Source: Gemmatimonadaceae bacterium
Lineage (GTDB): Bacteria > Latescibacterota > UBA2968 > UBA8231
Direction: 5' to 3'
NCBI GenBank assembly: GCA_026706075.1
Contig: JAPOZM010000014.1
Coordinates: forward strand, 1 to 64,000
DNA: 64,000 bases
The position numbers and the translations under genes were made by a program. Position 1 is the first letter of the stretch. Each line of letters begins with the position of its first letter. Below are positions 51,032-60,388 of the stretch, one piece after another. The notes below the pieces were generated by a model. The model did no database searches, was not told the DNA's origin, and was given only the letters and a program-made list of their open reading frames with translations.

Positions 51032-51996
51032 AGGGCGACCCTGGCCTGCTGGAGATCGTGGAGCGCGCCCTGCGTGAGGATCTCGGCGGCGGCCTCGACC
51101 CCGATGCGGACGTCACCACCCGTTGGACGGTGGGCGGCGCCGTGCAGGCCCGCGCCCGGATCCTGTCCCGCGGCGCCGGGGTCGTGGCCGGCGTGCAGGC
51201 GGCGATCCTGGTCTTCCGGCGGCTCCATCCACGGATATCGGTCGACGCCGCCGTGGCCGATGGCGACGCCCTGGTCCCGGGCGCCACCATCCTCCACCTG
51301 AGTGGCCCCGCCGCCCCTATCCTCGTAGGCGAACGCACCGCTCTCAACCTGCTTCAGCAGTTGTCGGGCATCGCCTCCCTGACGCGGATCTACGTCGATG
51401 CCGTGAGGGGGACCCGGGCCCGCATCACGGATACCCGCAAGACCACCCCCGGCCTGCGGCGCCTGCAGAAGGAGGCGGTACGCAGCGGAGGCGGCTTCAG
51501 TCACCGTTTCGGGCTGCACGACGCCGTGCTCATCAAGGAGAACCACGCCCACGCCGCCGGGGGGGTGGTCGAGGCGGTCCACCGGGCGCGGGCGGGGACC
51601 ACGAAGCCTGGATGTGAGCGGACCCCGATCATGTGTGAGGCGGAAACCCTCGAGGAGGTTCGGGCCCTGGTGGGGGCCGGGCCCCGGGGCCGGCCGGACC
51701 GGATCCTCCTCGACAACATGCCCCGGACCACGATGGCTGACTGCGTGCGGCTCGTGCAGACCGCCGCGGCGGGCGTGGAGACCGAGGCCACCGGCGGCAT
51801 CACCCTCGAGGAGGTCCGCTCCGTGGCCGAGACCGGGGTCGACTGGATCTCCGTGGGTGCCCTCACCCACTCGGCACCGGCCCTGGACCTGAGCCTGCTG
51901 TTCGAGGCGGGCGACGGGCCCCCGGCCCGAGGGAAGGCCCTTGAGTTCGAGTCCGGCTCTCCACGGTCCGACGAACGGCGCCCCGGGCGGCCCTGA
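51028..51996 (+). CDS. nadC: Nicotinate-nucleotide pyrophosphorylase (carboxylating)
   Basis: Converts quinolinate and PRPP to nicotinate mononucleotide in NAD synthesis. The 322-residue protein has ERALREDLGGGLDPDADVTT, GERTALNLLQQLSGIA, RITDTRKTTPGLRRLQKEAVRSGGGFSHRFGL (in part: RITDTRKTTPGLRRLQK), LIKENH, and a C-terminal LDNM and EATGGITLE. A family-normal core is followed by about 30 extra polar residues. ATG 51028 overlaps the YetA-like stop, an odd functional pairing. No nadA or nadB is in view. Confidence 0.94.
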   Translation: MKGDPGLLEIVERALREDLGGGLDPDADVTTRWTVGGAVQARARILSRGAGVVAGVQAAILVFRRLHPRISVDAAVADGDALVPGATILHLSGPAAPILVGERTALNLLQQLSGIASLTRIYVDAVRGTRARITDTRKTTPGLRRLQKEAVRSGGGFSHRFGLHDAVLIKENHAHAAGGVVEAVHRARAGTTKPGCERTPIMCEAETLEEVRALVGAGPRGRPDRILLDNMPRTTMADCVRLVQTAAAGVETEATGGITLEEVRSVAETGVDWISVGALTHSAPALDLSLLFEAGDGPPARGKALEFESGSPRSDERRPGRP

Positions 51997-52049
51997 TCCT
52001 CCCGAAACAGGGGTCTCGAAGCCCCCGATTCCTTGATTTGTGCGGCTAC

Positions 52050-52078
52050 TTGCTGTATTTTGGGACGATCGCTATATT
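52050..52078 (+). promoter_or_regulatory. Sigma-70-type promoter
   Basis: TTGCTG (52050-52055), 17 bp, TATATT (52073-52078). Transcription would begin near 52085, about 715 nt before the next coding start. This is one of the best promoter matches in the window. Confidence 0.65.
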
Positions 52079-52339
52079 CCTCGGCGTTGCCTAGTCATAC
52101 GCTACCAATTGGGTAGGGTTGGGTGCGCCGCGTCTGGTGCAGGTTGCCTTCCAGCGGGGGGCCGCACCGTTTCCGAATTAACCTGGACTCGTAGATTGCA
52201 TATCTGCTGTCCTCCCTCGCGCGTCCAGCGCACTTGGTCGCTTGGACACCTCTCCAGGCGCGGGGGCGTCGGCTCCCCAAACGACATGGTGACGCCGTCC
52301 CAATTCCTCAGCGGATCTTCCCATTCCGAACCCAGCGGC

Positions 52340-52360
52340 GGCCTTGCCTCCCGCAAGGCC
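52340..52360. other. Perfect 8-bp hairpin
   Basis: GGCCTTGC-CTCCC-GCAAGGCC. No T-tract follows on either strand, so it is not an obvious terminator. It is the strongest single hairpin in the long gene-free region. Confidence 0.5.
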
Positions 52361-52801
52361 CCTCCCGGTTCGATACGGTCGGTTCACGGCCCAGTGGTGC
52401 TAGGCTCATGCTGAATCCAGATGCGCCCGGCTGGGTTGAGCTCCACAGGCAGCCAGGCCAGGACTTCGACAGGGCCCCGGTGCTGGTAACCCTTGGCCCG
52501 GGTCCGATTCTTCAGCCCTTCTACGCTCTTGTGGGACGTTCCTCCCCTGGCGGGTTCCCGCCGTTGGATACCCCCCTCCGTGGCCATAGTGGCCGCGCCG
52601 GAGGCCACCAGCGGGGCCGGCTGGTTGATCGACCGCGGCTGAGACCGCAGGACACCGGGCTCGGGTTCGACCGCCCATCCTGCAGGGCCGTGGCCCTGGC
52701 CCACTTGAACCATTGTCCGGGACGGCCTTCCACGGCAATCCCGCGCGTGGTTCCGTTCCCGACCGAGAAAAATCCGAGTCGACTCAGAAAGGATCTCAGA
52801 A

Positions 52802-55800
52802 ATGTCGCATAGCAGAGGATTGATTGGGAGGCTGATCCCGATAGGGTTGAGCACCTTCCTTTGGACGAGTCTGCCGGCTACGGCTCAAGTAGCTGGCGAG
52901 GCGGAGCGTACGCCGGAGTCGGTCACTGGGGTACGTGCCGAGATCAATGCCGAAGGAACGGGCATCACCGTCTCCTGGGAGCTGTCGGATTCCGACCGGA
53001 TCAGCAGCGTTCCCGTCGGCACCGGCGACTTCACCTCGGGCGGCTCCTTTGCGGGTATCAATGGCGTGGATGACTACCTCATCTACCGCCAGGGCGCCGA
53101 CGACGCCGAGCCTATGCTGGTGGGCTCGGTCAATGCCGGGATCAATACATTCGTCGATGAATCTTTCACGGTGGGGACGACCTATACGTACTCGGTTACC
53201 GCCACCCCCCCTGCCGGCGACAATGAGAGCGAACCCGCGGTGGCCGACGCACCAGTCGACGTTGGTCCCCCGCCGGCGGTCACGCTCACAGTCGACCGGA
53301 CCAACCTTGGTGAGGGAGATGGTGTTGCGGCGGTCACGGTGACGGCCACCCTGGACAGGGCGTGGGCAATCAACACGCCGGTAGAGGTCTCGATTTCCGA
53401 TGCCGGTACGGCAGAGCAGGCGGAAGGCCGCGACTACACGGCCGAGTCCCCGGAGACGATCACCATCGCCGCCGGCGAGACCCAGGCCAGCACGATCCTG
53501 TCAATCTCCCTGAACGACGACAATCTGGCCGAGGGAGATACCCCCGAGACCATCATCGTGGAGGGAGCTTCGGCCGTGACGGCAGGTGCGACGGTTACCC
53601 CGGTGGACCTGGAGGTAACCGGGACCGAGCTCACCGTGACGGACAATGACGTGGCCCCCACCTCGATTGCCCTCACCGTGGGCACGTCCAGTGTGGACGA
53701 GGGCGCCGGCGAGACGGCCGTGGAGGTGACCGCCACCCTGGGTGACGGCAGCACCGCCCTGATCGTCGACACCCAGGTGACGGTCTCCCTGTCCGGGACC
53801 GATGAGGCCCTGGGCCCCGACTACGTCGCCGAGGAGCTCACCTTCACCGTTCCGGCAGAGCAGACCGCGGCCAGCGGGACGCTGACGCTGACGCCCAACG
53901 ACGACAACCTGGCCGGCGAAGGGGACGAGACCATCGAGGTGGCCGGCGCCGCCGACGGGTTCACCGTCGAATCGGCGGCGATCACCCTGACCGACAACGA
54001 TGTCGTGCCCACTTCCATCACACTCGCCGTCGATACCGCCACCCTGGACGAAGGCGCCGGCGAGACCGCCATCAACGTGACCGCCACCCTGGGTGACGGC
54101 AGCACCGCCCTGATCACCGAGACGTCGGTCACCCTCTCTCTGTCGGGGACCGACGAGGCTCTCGGCCCCGACTACTCGGCGAACGACGTAACCATCACCG
54201 TCGCCCCCGGCGCCACCGATGGCAGCGGCACCCTGACACTGACACCCAACGACGACAACCTGGCCGGCGAAGGGGACGAGACCATCGAGGTGGCCGGCGC
54301 CGCCGACGGGTTCACCGTCGAATCGGCGGCGATCACCCTGACCGACAACGATGTCGTGCCCACCTCCATCTCCCTCGCCGTCGATACCGCCACCCTGGAC
54401 GAAGGCGCAGGCGAGACCGCCATCAACGTGACGGCCACCCTGGGTGACGACAGCACCGCCCTGATCACCGATACTCAGGTCGCCTTGTCGCTTTCAGGGA
54501 CCCATGTGGATCTGGGCCCCGACTACGAGGACGTCGAGGTCACCGTCACCGTCGCCGCCGGGGCTACCAATGGCAGCGGCACCCTGCCCCTGACACCGAT
54601 CGACGACATCCTCGCCGGAGAAGGGGACGAGACCATCGAGGTGGCCGGCGCCGCCGACGGGTTCACCGTCGCCTCGGCGATGATCACCTTGACCGACAAC
54701 GATGTGGTTCCCACCTCCATCACACTCAGTGTGGACCCGGGCAGCCTCGACGAGGGCGCCGGCGACACGGCCGTGGATGTGACGGCCACCCTGGGCGACG
54801 GCAGCACGGCCCTGCTTACCGAGACCGAGGTCGTCCTGTCCCTGTCCGGCACCCACGAGGTTCTCGGGGCCGACTACACGGCGGCCGACGTCACGATCAC
54901 CGTCGCCCCCGGCGCCACCGATGGCAGCGGCTCGGTATCGATCTCCGTGGTCGACGACAACCTGGCCGAGGGAGACGAGACCATCGAGATCTCAGGTGCG
55001 GCCGAAGGTTTTGAGGTCCAGTCCACGTCGCTCGGTCTCACCGACAACGACGTGGCTCCCACCTCCATCACACTCTCCGTCAACACCGCCACCCTGGGCG
55101 AGGACGCCGGCGAGACGGCCGTGGAAGTGACGGCCACCCTGGGCGACGGCAGCACCGCCCTGTTGACGGCCACGCAGGTGGCCCTCTCCGTGTCGGGGAC
55201 CGACGAGGCTCTGGGCTCCGACTACGAGGCCGTCGAGATCACCATCGCCGTCGCCGCGGGGGAGACCGCCGGCAGCGGCACCCTGACCCTGACGCCCAAT
55301 GACGACAACCTGGCCGAAGGGGACGAGACCATCGAGGTGGCCGGTGCGGCCGACGGCTTCACCGTCGAGTCCGCGTCGATCGGTCTGACCGACAACGACG
55401 TGCCTCCCACCTCCATCACCCTCTCCGTGGCAGACCCGGCCAGCCTGGCCGAAGGCGCCGGGGAGACGGCCATCGAGGTGACGGCCACTCTGGGCGACGG
55501 CAGCACCGCCCTGCTCACCGAGACACAGGTTACCCTGTCCCTGTCGGGGACCGACGAGGCCCTGGGCCCCGACTACACGGCCTCCGAGGTCACCATCACC
55601 GTCGCCGCCGGGGCTACCGCGGGCAGCGGATCGGTGGCGATCTCCGTGGTCGACGACAACCTGGCCGAGGGCGACGAGACCATCGAGGTCTCCGGTGCGG
55701 CCGAGGGGTTCGCCGTCGAGTCGACGACGGTCAACCTGATCGACGACGATGCAGCTCCTACCTCCATCAGCCTGGCCGTCGATACCGGCAGCCTGGATGA

Positions 55801-58800
55801 GGGCGCGGGGGAAACGGCTATCGAGGTGACGGCCACGCTGGGCGATGGCAGCACCGCCCTGCTCACCGAGACACAGGTGAGCCTGTCCCTGTCGGGGACC
55901 GACGAAGCCCTGGGCTCGGACTACGAGGCCTCGGACGTCACCATCACCGTCGCCGCCGGGGCTACCGGTGGCAGCGGCACCCTGACCCTGACGCTCAATG
56001 ACGACAACCTGGCCGAAGGGAACGAGACCATCGAGGTGGCCGGTGCGGCCGACGGGTTCACCGTCGAGTCGGCGTCGATCGGCATCACCGACAACGACGT
56101 GGCTCCCACCTCGATCGTCCTGGCCGTGGACAACAACACCTTTGACGAAGGTGACGGCGAGGCGAGCATCACCGTCACCGCCACCCTGGGCGACGGAAGC
56201 ACCGCCCTGCTCAGCGACACCGAGGTTGCTCTCGCGGTGGCCGAGAGCGATGACAATGCGGCCACAGGTGCCAGCCTCACCATCGCCGCCGGTGAGACCT
56301 CCACCAGCGGGTCCCTGTCGCTGACGCTCATCGAGGAGAACCTCGTCGACGGCGACAAGATCATCCTGCTCACCGGAAACGCCGCCGGCTTCAACATCGG
56401 CGACGTCGAGCTCACCGTCACCGACAACGACGTGGCTCCCACCACCATCACCCTTGAGGTGGACAACGATACCTTCGACGAGGGGGACGGTGAGACGAGC
56501 CTGACCGTCACCGCCACCCTGGGCGACGGAAGCACCGCCCTGTTGCACCATATCGACATCGACCTCGCCATAGCCGGGAGCGACGAGAACGGCGCGACCG
56601 GCGGCGCCGTGAGGATCGAGGAGCGCGAGACCGTCGGCAGTGCATCTCTGTCGCTGACGCTCGTCGATGAGAATCTCGTCGACGGAGACAAGACCATCAC
56701 GCTCACGGGAACCGCCGACGGCTATGACATCGGTGACATCACGCTCACCGTCACCGACAACGACGTGGCTCCCACCGCCATCACTCTCAGCCTCAGCAGG
56801 GACAGCCTCGACGAGAGCGACGGCGAGACGGCCATCACCGTGACCGCCGTCCTCGGCGACGGCGGTACCGCCCTGTTGAACGACACCCAGATCACCCTGT
56901 CCCTGTCGGGCACGGCCGAGGAGGGCACGGATTACACCGCTTCCGTGCCGTCGATCACGGTCGCGGCCACGGAGACCTCGGCCAGCGGCGTCCTGACACT
57001 GACGCCGCCCCCCGAGCTCGTCCCCGAGTATGACGAGACCGTCGTGGTCGAGGGCTCCGCGTCCGGATTCACCATCTCGTCGGTGACGATCACGATCACC
57101 GATGACGACGATGAGCCGGTTGTGGTGACTCCCATCCCCGACATGACCCTGTATGTCGGCGGGGCTGACGGCGTCGTCGACCTGTCGGACAAGTTCCGTG
57201 GTCTCGACATGGCCTTCACCGCCACCTCGTCGAACCCGGGCGTCGCCACGGTTGCAGTCAACGGATCCCAGGTAACGGTCTCGCCGGTGATCGAGGGCTC
57301 GTCCTCGATCGCGGTGACCGCCATGAACACCATCGGTCCCGACGCGTCCCAGAGCTTTGCGGTGACCGTGATCACGGAACCGAATGAGACGCAGATCGTC
57401 AGCGACGCCCTGGCGGCGATCGGCCGGACCACGCTCGCGAGTGTATCCTCGGCCATCGGTACGCGCTTCGCTGCCAGGCCGGCTTCGTCAATGATGAAGC
57501 TGGCCGGCTACTCCCTCCTGGACCAGGGGGGTGCTTCGCACCTCGGGGCAGGCAGTCTTGGCTTGCAGAACGAGTTGCGGTATGCGCTGGGCTCGCGGAA
57601 CGAGATGTCGTGGCAGCAGGCCTTGCGCAACACCTCCTTCGCGGTTCCCATGGGTGAGTCCGGCGGTGGGTCCGATCCGAACCTGCCCAACTGGACCGTT
57701 TGGGGGCTCGGTGACTATAACATGTTCGAGGGGACGCCGGACTACGGCAGCCACAGCGGCACCGTGACCTCGGTCTACCTGGGGGCCGACAAGCGCGTGT
57801 CCGCGACCGGCCAGTTCGGCGTGGCGGTCTCTTACAGCATGGGAGAGACCGACTACGACTTCGCGGGTGACGGCGCCAGCGGCTCGGGTGCCTTGACCAC
57901 GGTCGTCACGAGCGTCTACCCGTATCTGCGTGTCGCGCCCACCAGGGGAACGGACATCTGGGCCATCGGTGGCGTAGGCATGGGTACCGCGGAGAACGAT
58001 CGCGGCGTCACCGGCACCCTGGAGGAGAGCGATCTGACCATGGGCCTGGGGGTCCTCGGAGCCAGACGGTCCCTGGGCAACATGGGCGGATTGGACATGG
58101 CCCTGCGGGGCGACGCCGGCATGGTGAATCTCTCCACGGCCGAAGGGGAAGGCGTCATCGCCGACCAGGCCGTGGAGGCCCAACGCTTCCGTCTGGGAGT
58201 CGAGGGAGCACACACCTTCCAGATGAGCAGTTGCGCGAAGGTGACCCCCTACGGCGAGGTGAGCGGGCGCTTTGACGGCGGCGACGGTCAGACCGGCGGC
58301 GGACTCGAGGCTGCGGGCGGTCTGCGCTACGAGTGCCCGAGGTCACGTTTCCGCCTCGAGGCCCGGGGCCGCGTCCTGGCGCTGAATTCCGAGTACAGCG
58401 AGACCGGCGGCAGCGTCATGGCCAGCTACTCGCCGGGTGCGGACGGCCTTGGCCTGTCCATGGCGCTGGCTCCCCACTGGGGTGCCGGCAGCGGTGGAGC
58501 CCAGGCCCTGTGGCGTGACGATGCCTTCCGGACGATCGGCCATCTCGGATCGATGAGGGATGACTGGCGCATGGACGCGCAGGTCGGCTACGGCATGCGG
58601 CTCCAGCAGGTGCCGGGTGTGGTCACACCCTTCGCCCTGCTCGGTCCCGCTGGGGCTGGTTCGCAGATGCGCCTCGGGGTCCGCTTCGAAGGCCTGAGAG
58701 GTACCGCTTTCGAAGTGATGAATCTCGATGTATCCGCGGGCCGAATCGACCGCCGTCAGGCCGAGAACCGGGTCGACGTAAGGGGCGCGATGCACTTCTA

Positions 58801-58801
58801 G
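52802..58801 (+). CDS. Giant Calx-beta-like repeat protein with C-terminal autotransporter-type barrel
   Basis: A 1999-residue cell-surface protein. Signal peptide about residues 1-29 (FLWTSLPATAQ). Residues 35-155 resemble a fibronectin-type III domain (VSWELSDSDRISS, YTYSVTATPP). Residues about 158-1436 hold eleven Calx-beta-like repeats of 109-118 residues, each with a DEGAGE-type acidic start and a TDNDV-type end, plausible calcium sites. Residues 1438-1530 resemble an Ig-like domain (PDMTLYVGG, ATSSNPGVATV). Residues about 1625-1999 look like an autotransporter barrel (LGADKRVSATGQFGVAVSYSMG in part), ending GAMHF with terminal phenylalanine. ATG 52802 has AAAGGA upstream. Likely a self-transported adhesin; a strong terminator follows. 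Confidence 0.88.
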   Translation: MSHSRGLIGRLIPIGLSTFLWTSLPATAQVAGEAERTPESVTGVRAEINAEGTGITVSWELSDSDRISSVPVGTGDFTSGGSFAGINGVDDYLIYRQGADDAEPMLVGSVNAGINTFVDESFTVGTTYTYSVTATPPAGDNESEPAVADAPVDVGPPPAVTLTVDRTNLGEGDGVAAVTVTATLDRAWAINTPVEVSISDAGTAEQAEGRDYTAESPETITIAAGETQASTILSISLNDDNLAEGDTPETIIVEGASAVTAGATVTPVDLEVTGTELTVTDNDVAPTSIALTVGTSSVDEGAGETAVEVTATLGDGSTALIVDTQVTVSLSGTDEALGPDYVAEELTFTVPAEQTAASGTLTLTPNDDNLAGEGDETIEVAGAADGFTVESAAITLTDNDVVPTSITLAVDTATLDEGAGETAINVTATLGDGSTALITETSVTLSLSGTDEALGPDYSANDVTITVAPGATDGSGTLTLTPNDDNLAGEGDETIEVAGAADGFTVESAAITLTDNDVVPTSISLAVDTATLDEGAGETAINVTATLGDDSTALITDTQVALSLSGTHVDLGPDYEDVEVTVTVAAGATNGSGTLPLTPIDDILAGEGDETIEVAGAADGFTVASAMITLTDNDVVPTSITLSVDPGSLDEGAGDTAVDVTATLGDGSTALLTETEVVLSLSGTHEVLGADYTAADVTITVAPGATDGSGSVSISVVDDNLAEGDETIEISGAAEGFEVQSTSLGLTDNDVAPTSITLSVNTATLGEDAGETAVEVTATLGDGSTALLTATQVALSVSGTDEALGSDYEAVEITIAVAAGETAGSGTLTLTPNDDNLAEGDETIEVAGAADGFTVESASIGLTDNDVPPTSITLSVADPASLAEGAGETAIEVTATLGDGSTALLTETQVTLSLSGTDEALGPDYTASEVTITVAAGATAGSGSVAISVVDDNLAEGDETIEVSGAAEGFAVESTTVNLIDDDAAPTSISLAVDTGSLDEGAGETAIEVTATLGDGSTALLTETQVSLSLSGTDEALGSDYEASDVTITVAAGATGGSGTLTLTLNDDNLAEGNETIEVAGAADGFTVESASIGITDNDVAPTSIVLAVDNNTFDEGDGEASITVTATLGDGSTALLSDTEVALAVAESDDNAATGASLTIAAGETSTSGSLSLTLIEENLVDGDKIILLTGNAAGFNIGDVELTVTDNDVAPTTITLEVDNDTFDEGDGETSLTVTATLGDGSTALLHHIDIDLAIAGSDENGATGGAVRIEERETVGSASLSLTLVDENLVDGDKTITLTGTADGYDIGDITLTVTDNDVAPTAITLSLSRDSLDESDGETAITVTAVLGDGGTALLNDTQITLSLSGTAEEGTDYTASVPSITVAATETSASGVLTLTPPPELVPEYDETVVVEGSASGFTISSVTITITDDDDEPVVVTPIPDMTLYVGGADGVVDLSDKFRGLDMAFTATSSNPGVATVAVNGSQVTVSPVIEGSSSIAVTAMNTIGPDASQSFAVTVITEPNETQIVSDALAAIGRTTLASVSSAIGTRFAARPASSMMKLAGYSLLDQGGASHLGAGSLGLQNELRYALGSRNEMSWQQALRNTSFAVPMGESGGGSDPNLPNWTVWGLGDYNMFEGTPDYGSHSGTVTSVYLGADKRVSATGQFGVAVSYSMGETDYDFAGDGASGSGALTTVVTSVYPYLRVAPTRGTDIWAIGGVGMGTAENDRGVTGTLEESDLTMGLGVLGARRSLGNMGGLDMALRGDAGMVNLSTAEGEGVIADQAVEAQRFRLGVEGAHTFQMSSCAKVTPYGEVSGRFDGGDGQTGGGLEAAGGLRYECPRSRFRLEARGRVLALNSEYSETGGSVMASYSPGADGLGLSMALAPHWGAGSGGAQALWRDDAFRTIGHLGSMRDDWRMDAQVGYGMRLQQVPGVVTPFALLGPAGAGSQMRLGVRFEGLRGTAFEVMNLDVSAGRIDRRQAENRVDVRGAMHF
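53275..57110 (+). repeat. Eleven tandem in-frame repeats of about 351 bp
   Basis: Units begin near 53275, 53656, 54007, 54358, 54712, 55060, 55408, 55756, 56104, 56440 and 56767. The middle ones are 348-354 bp; the last two full intervals shrink to 336 and 327 bp. The first unit is the most diverged. Bases 53894-54012 and 54245-54363 are identical over 119 bp, exactly one 351-bp unit apart, a sign of recent duplication or gene conversion. These are coding repeats, not a CRISPR array. Confidence 0.93.
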
Positions 58802-58821
58802 ACGCGCGCCCGTCCAACACC

Positions 58822-58874
58822 AGAGAGACCCCTCGAGGGAGCAGTGATACTGTCCCTCGAGGGGTCTCTCTTTG
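58822..58874 (+). terminator. Intrinsic terminator with perfect 19-bp stem
   Basis: Arms at 58822-58840 and 58853-58871 are exact reverse complements over 19 bp; the 12-nt loop itself contains a CAGT/ACTG mini-stem. It lies 20 bp after the giant gene's stop. The T-run is only three bases on the plus strand and AGAGA precedes the stem, so it may work in both directions, also insulating the leftward gene that ends at 58914. Confidence 0.85.
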
Positions 58875-58913
58875 GTACGAGCCTCACCATGGACGGCTCG
58901 CTCTGCTCTACGG

Positions 58914-59252
58914 CTAACCGGCCGCGCCTGGCTCCGGCTCCAGACGGGCAATAATCCCCGCCGCCATGGAGCCCGTCCGTACTCCCACCACCGATGCATC
59001 CTGGCGCCCCATGGCGGCCGTCAAGGGCTCCAGGGAGGGACAGCGGACCACCCGCACTCCGGCTCTCTGCAAGCGGGAGAGCTCCTCCTGAGTGTTCGCC
59101 GATACGGAAGCCGCCAGGAATACCAGGGCGAGATCCCCGGTCCTCCGCACCGCGGACAGTCCCACAACGACGGCCCCCGAACGCGCTCCCAGCCCGATCA
59201 GGTTGGAGGCCCGGGCAACGACCTGAGAGTCGACCTCCTCCAAGTCTGGCAT
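58914..59252 (-). CDS. Small L7Ae/YlxQ-like protein
   Basis: A 112-residue protein resembling the L7Ae/L30e RNA-binding fold of bacterial YlxQ-type proteins. The pattern ASNLIGLGARSGAVVVGLSAV, then ALVFLAASVSANTQEELSRL, VRVVRCPSLEPLTAAMGRQD and VVGVRTGSMAAGI (each quoted in part) follows the kink-turn-binding family. Usual neighbours nusA, ylxR and infB are missing. ATG 59252 is 4 bp after the Gfo/Idh stop, so it is probably co-transcribed with that gene. No signal or membrane segment. Confidence 0.65.
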   Translation of the reverse strand: MPDLEEVDSQVVARASNLIGLGARSGAVVVGLSAVRRTGDLALVFLAASVSANTQEELSRLQRAGVRVVRCPSLEPLTAAMGRQDASVVGVRTGSMAAGIIARLEPEPGAAG

Positions 59253-59256
59253 CCTC

Positions 59257-60273
59257 CTACTTGAAGGCCGGTCTCACCGGCATGCCGCCCTTGCGCCTGG
59301 CCGAGAGGTTAGCCGCCTCCAGCACGCCGATGACCCGCGCCGCCGACTCCGGGGTCACCGCGAGGGCGGCCCTGCCCTGAAGGTGGCGCTTCACGTTCTC
59401 GTAGTAGGCGTCCCAGTTGGAGGCGGGAGGGGTAAGGCGCGTCTCCATCTGGCGGCCATTCACCAGCGCCTTCACCAGGTAGGCACCGTCGGCCGCCGCT
59501 TCGATCGATCCCCGGTCGCCGAGGATCCGCCACTTCGGCCGTGAGGACATGGCCAGATTGGAGATCACCAGGTGGGCCAGGCAGCCCCCATTGAACTTGA
59601 GGGTGTACTCGGAGTGGTCCTCGTTCGTATAGTCCTCCCATTCCGTGCACTTCACCTGGTAACCGCTCACCCAGTCGATCTCGTCCCTCACCAGTCCCAG
59701 GATCCAGTCCGTAAAGTGGGCGCCCCAGTCATAGATCGCTCCGCCGGAGATCGTCCTGTCCGCCCGCCACCAGGCCGGTTGTCGGCCGTAGCCTCCGAAC
59801 CCGGCTTCCAGGCGGAAGACCCGGCCGATGATCCTCTCCTCCTGGATCAATTCCCGCAGGAGCAGGAAGTCCCCATCCCACCGGCGGTTGTGGAAGGTGG
59901 AGAGCATCACCCGGTTGCGGCGAGCCGCCGCCAGCATCGCCTTCACCTCTCGGGAGGTGACCGCCATCGGTTTTTCGCACACGGCCCCGACCTTGGCATC
60001 GAGAACCTGCAAGGCCAGCTTTGCGTGGGTATTGTGGGGCGTGATGATGGCCACGAGGTCGAGGTCGGAGTGGCGCAGCATGCCTCCCGGACGGGCATAG
60101 GTGGCAATCCCCGGAAAGTCCTGCTCCGCCGCCTTGCGGCGCTCGGGTTCCAGATCGCAGACCGCGACGGCCTCCATGCCTGCCTTCTCCATCGACGAGA
60201 GATGGGCGCGGCCCATGTTGAAGGCGCCTCCGTATCCGATCACCCCGCAGCGCAAGCCTGTCTTCGATGCCAT
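59257..60273 (-). CDS. Gfo/Idh/MocA-family oxidoreductase
   Basis: NAD(P)-dependent dehydrogenase or epimerase of 338 residues. The N-terminal Rossmann fold has LRCGVIGYGGAFNMGRAHL, DLVAIITPHNTHAKLAL and the EKP motif in VCEKPMAVTSREV; the C-terminal domain has GGAIYDWGAHFTDWILGL with the catalytic-type histidine. Substrate unknown; likely a sugar, inositol or derivative. ATG 60273 has GGAG upstream and is preferred over a longer in-frame start. It diverges from the diguanylate cyclase. Confidence 0.92.
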   Translation of the reverse strand: MASKTGLRCGVIGYGGAFNMGRAHLSSMEKAGMEAVAVCDLEPERRKAAEQDFPGIATYARPGGMLRHSDLDLVAIITPHNTHAKLALQVLDAKVGAVCEKPMAVTSREVKAMLAAARRNRVMLSTFHNRRWDGDFLLLRELIQEERIIGRVFRLEAGFGGYGRQPAWWRADRTISGGAIYDWGAHFTDWILGLVRDEIDWVSGYQVKCTEWEDYTNEDHSEYTLKFNGGCLAHLVISNLAMSSRPKWRILGDRGSIEAAADGAYLVKALVNGRQMETRLTPPASNWDAYYENVKRHLQGRAALAVTPESAARVIGVLEAANLSARRKGGMPVRPAFK

Positions 60274-60388
60274 CCACGACTCCTGATCTCTTTGGGGAAC
60301 GGCCAGGTCCACCGTTGGTAGGAAGGGGAATCCTCCCCGGGCCGTCAATCGGAGACTCGCAGGTCCACGCCGACGAGAGCCCACCCCG

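Larger units (their letters stand above)
51997..52801. other. 805-bp gene-free region upstream of the giant repeat protein
   Basis: No frame on either strand shows recognisable protein sequence. The left end is less GC-rich and holds a good promoter (52050-52078). The body contains several perfect short hairpins: an 8-bp stem with 5-nt loop at 52340-52360, GGCGG/CCGCC near 52548-52562 and a 6-bp stem with CGTG loop at 52683-52698. A 10-bp palindrome GAGTCGACTC lies at 52776-52785, just before the AAAGGA site of the next gene. It is either a long structured leader, a non-coding RNA, or the remains of a lost gene. Confidence 0.6.

Noticed and set aside
52111-52812. Possible group II intron start (GTGCGCC at about 52115) or a gene at 52234-52812 or 52384-52854
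   Set aside because: Only the 5' hexamer-like signal was seen; no domain V, reverse transcriptase or sensible protein sequence was found on either strand.
53275-57110. CRISPR-like periodic repeat
   Set aside because: Repeat units are about 351 bp, in frame and protein-coding; there are no short repeats with unique spacers.
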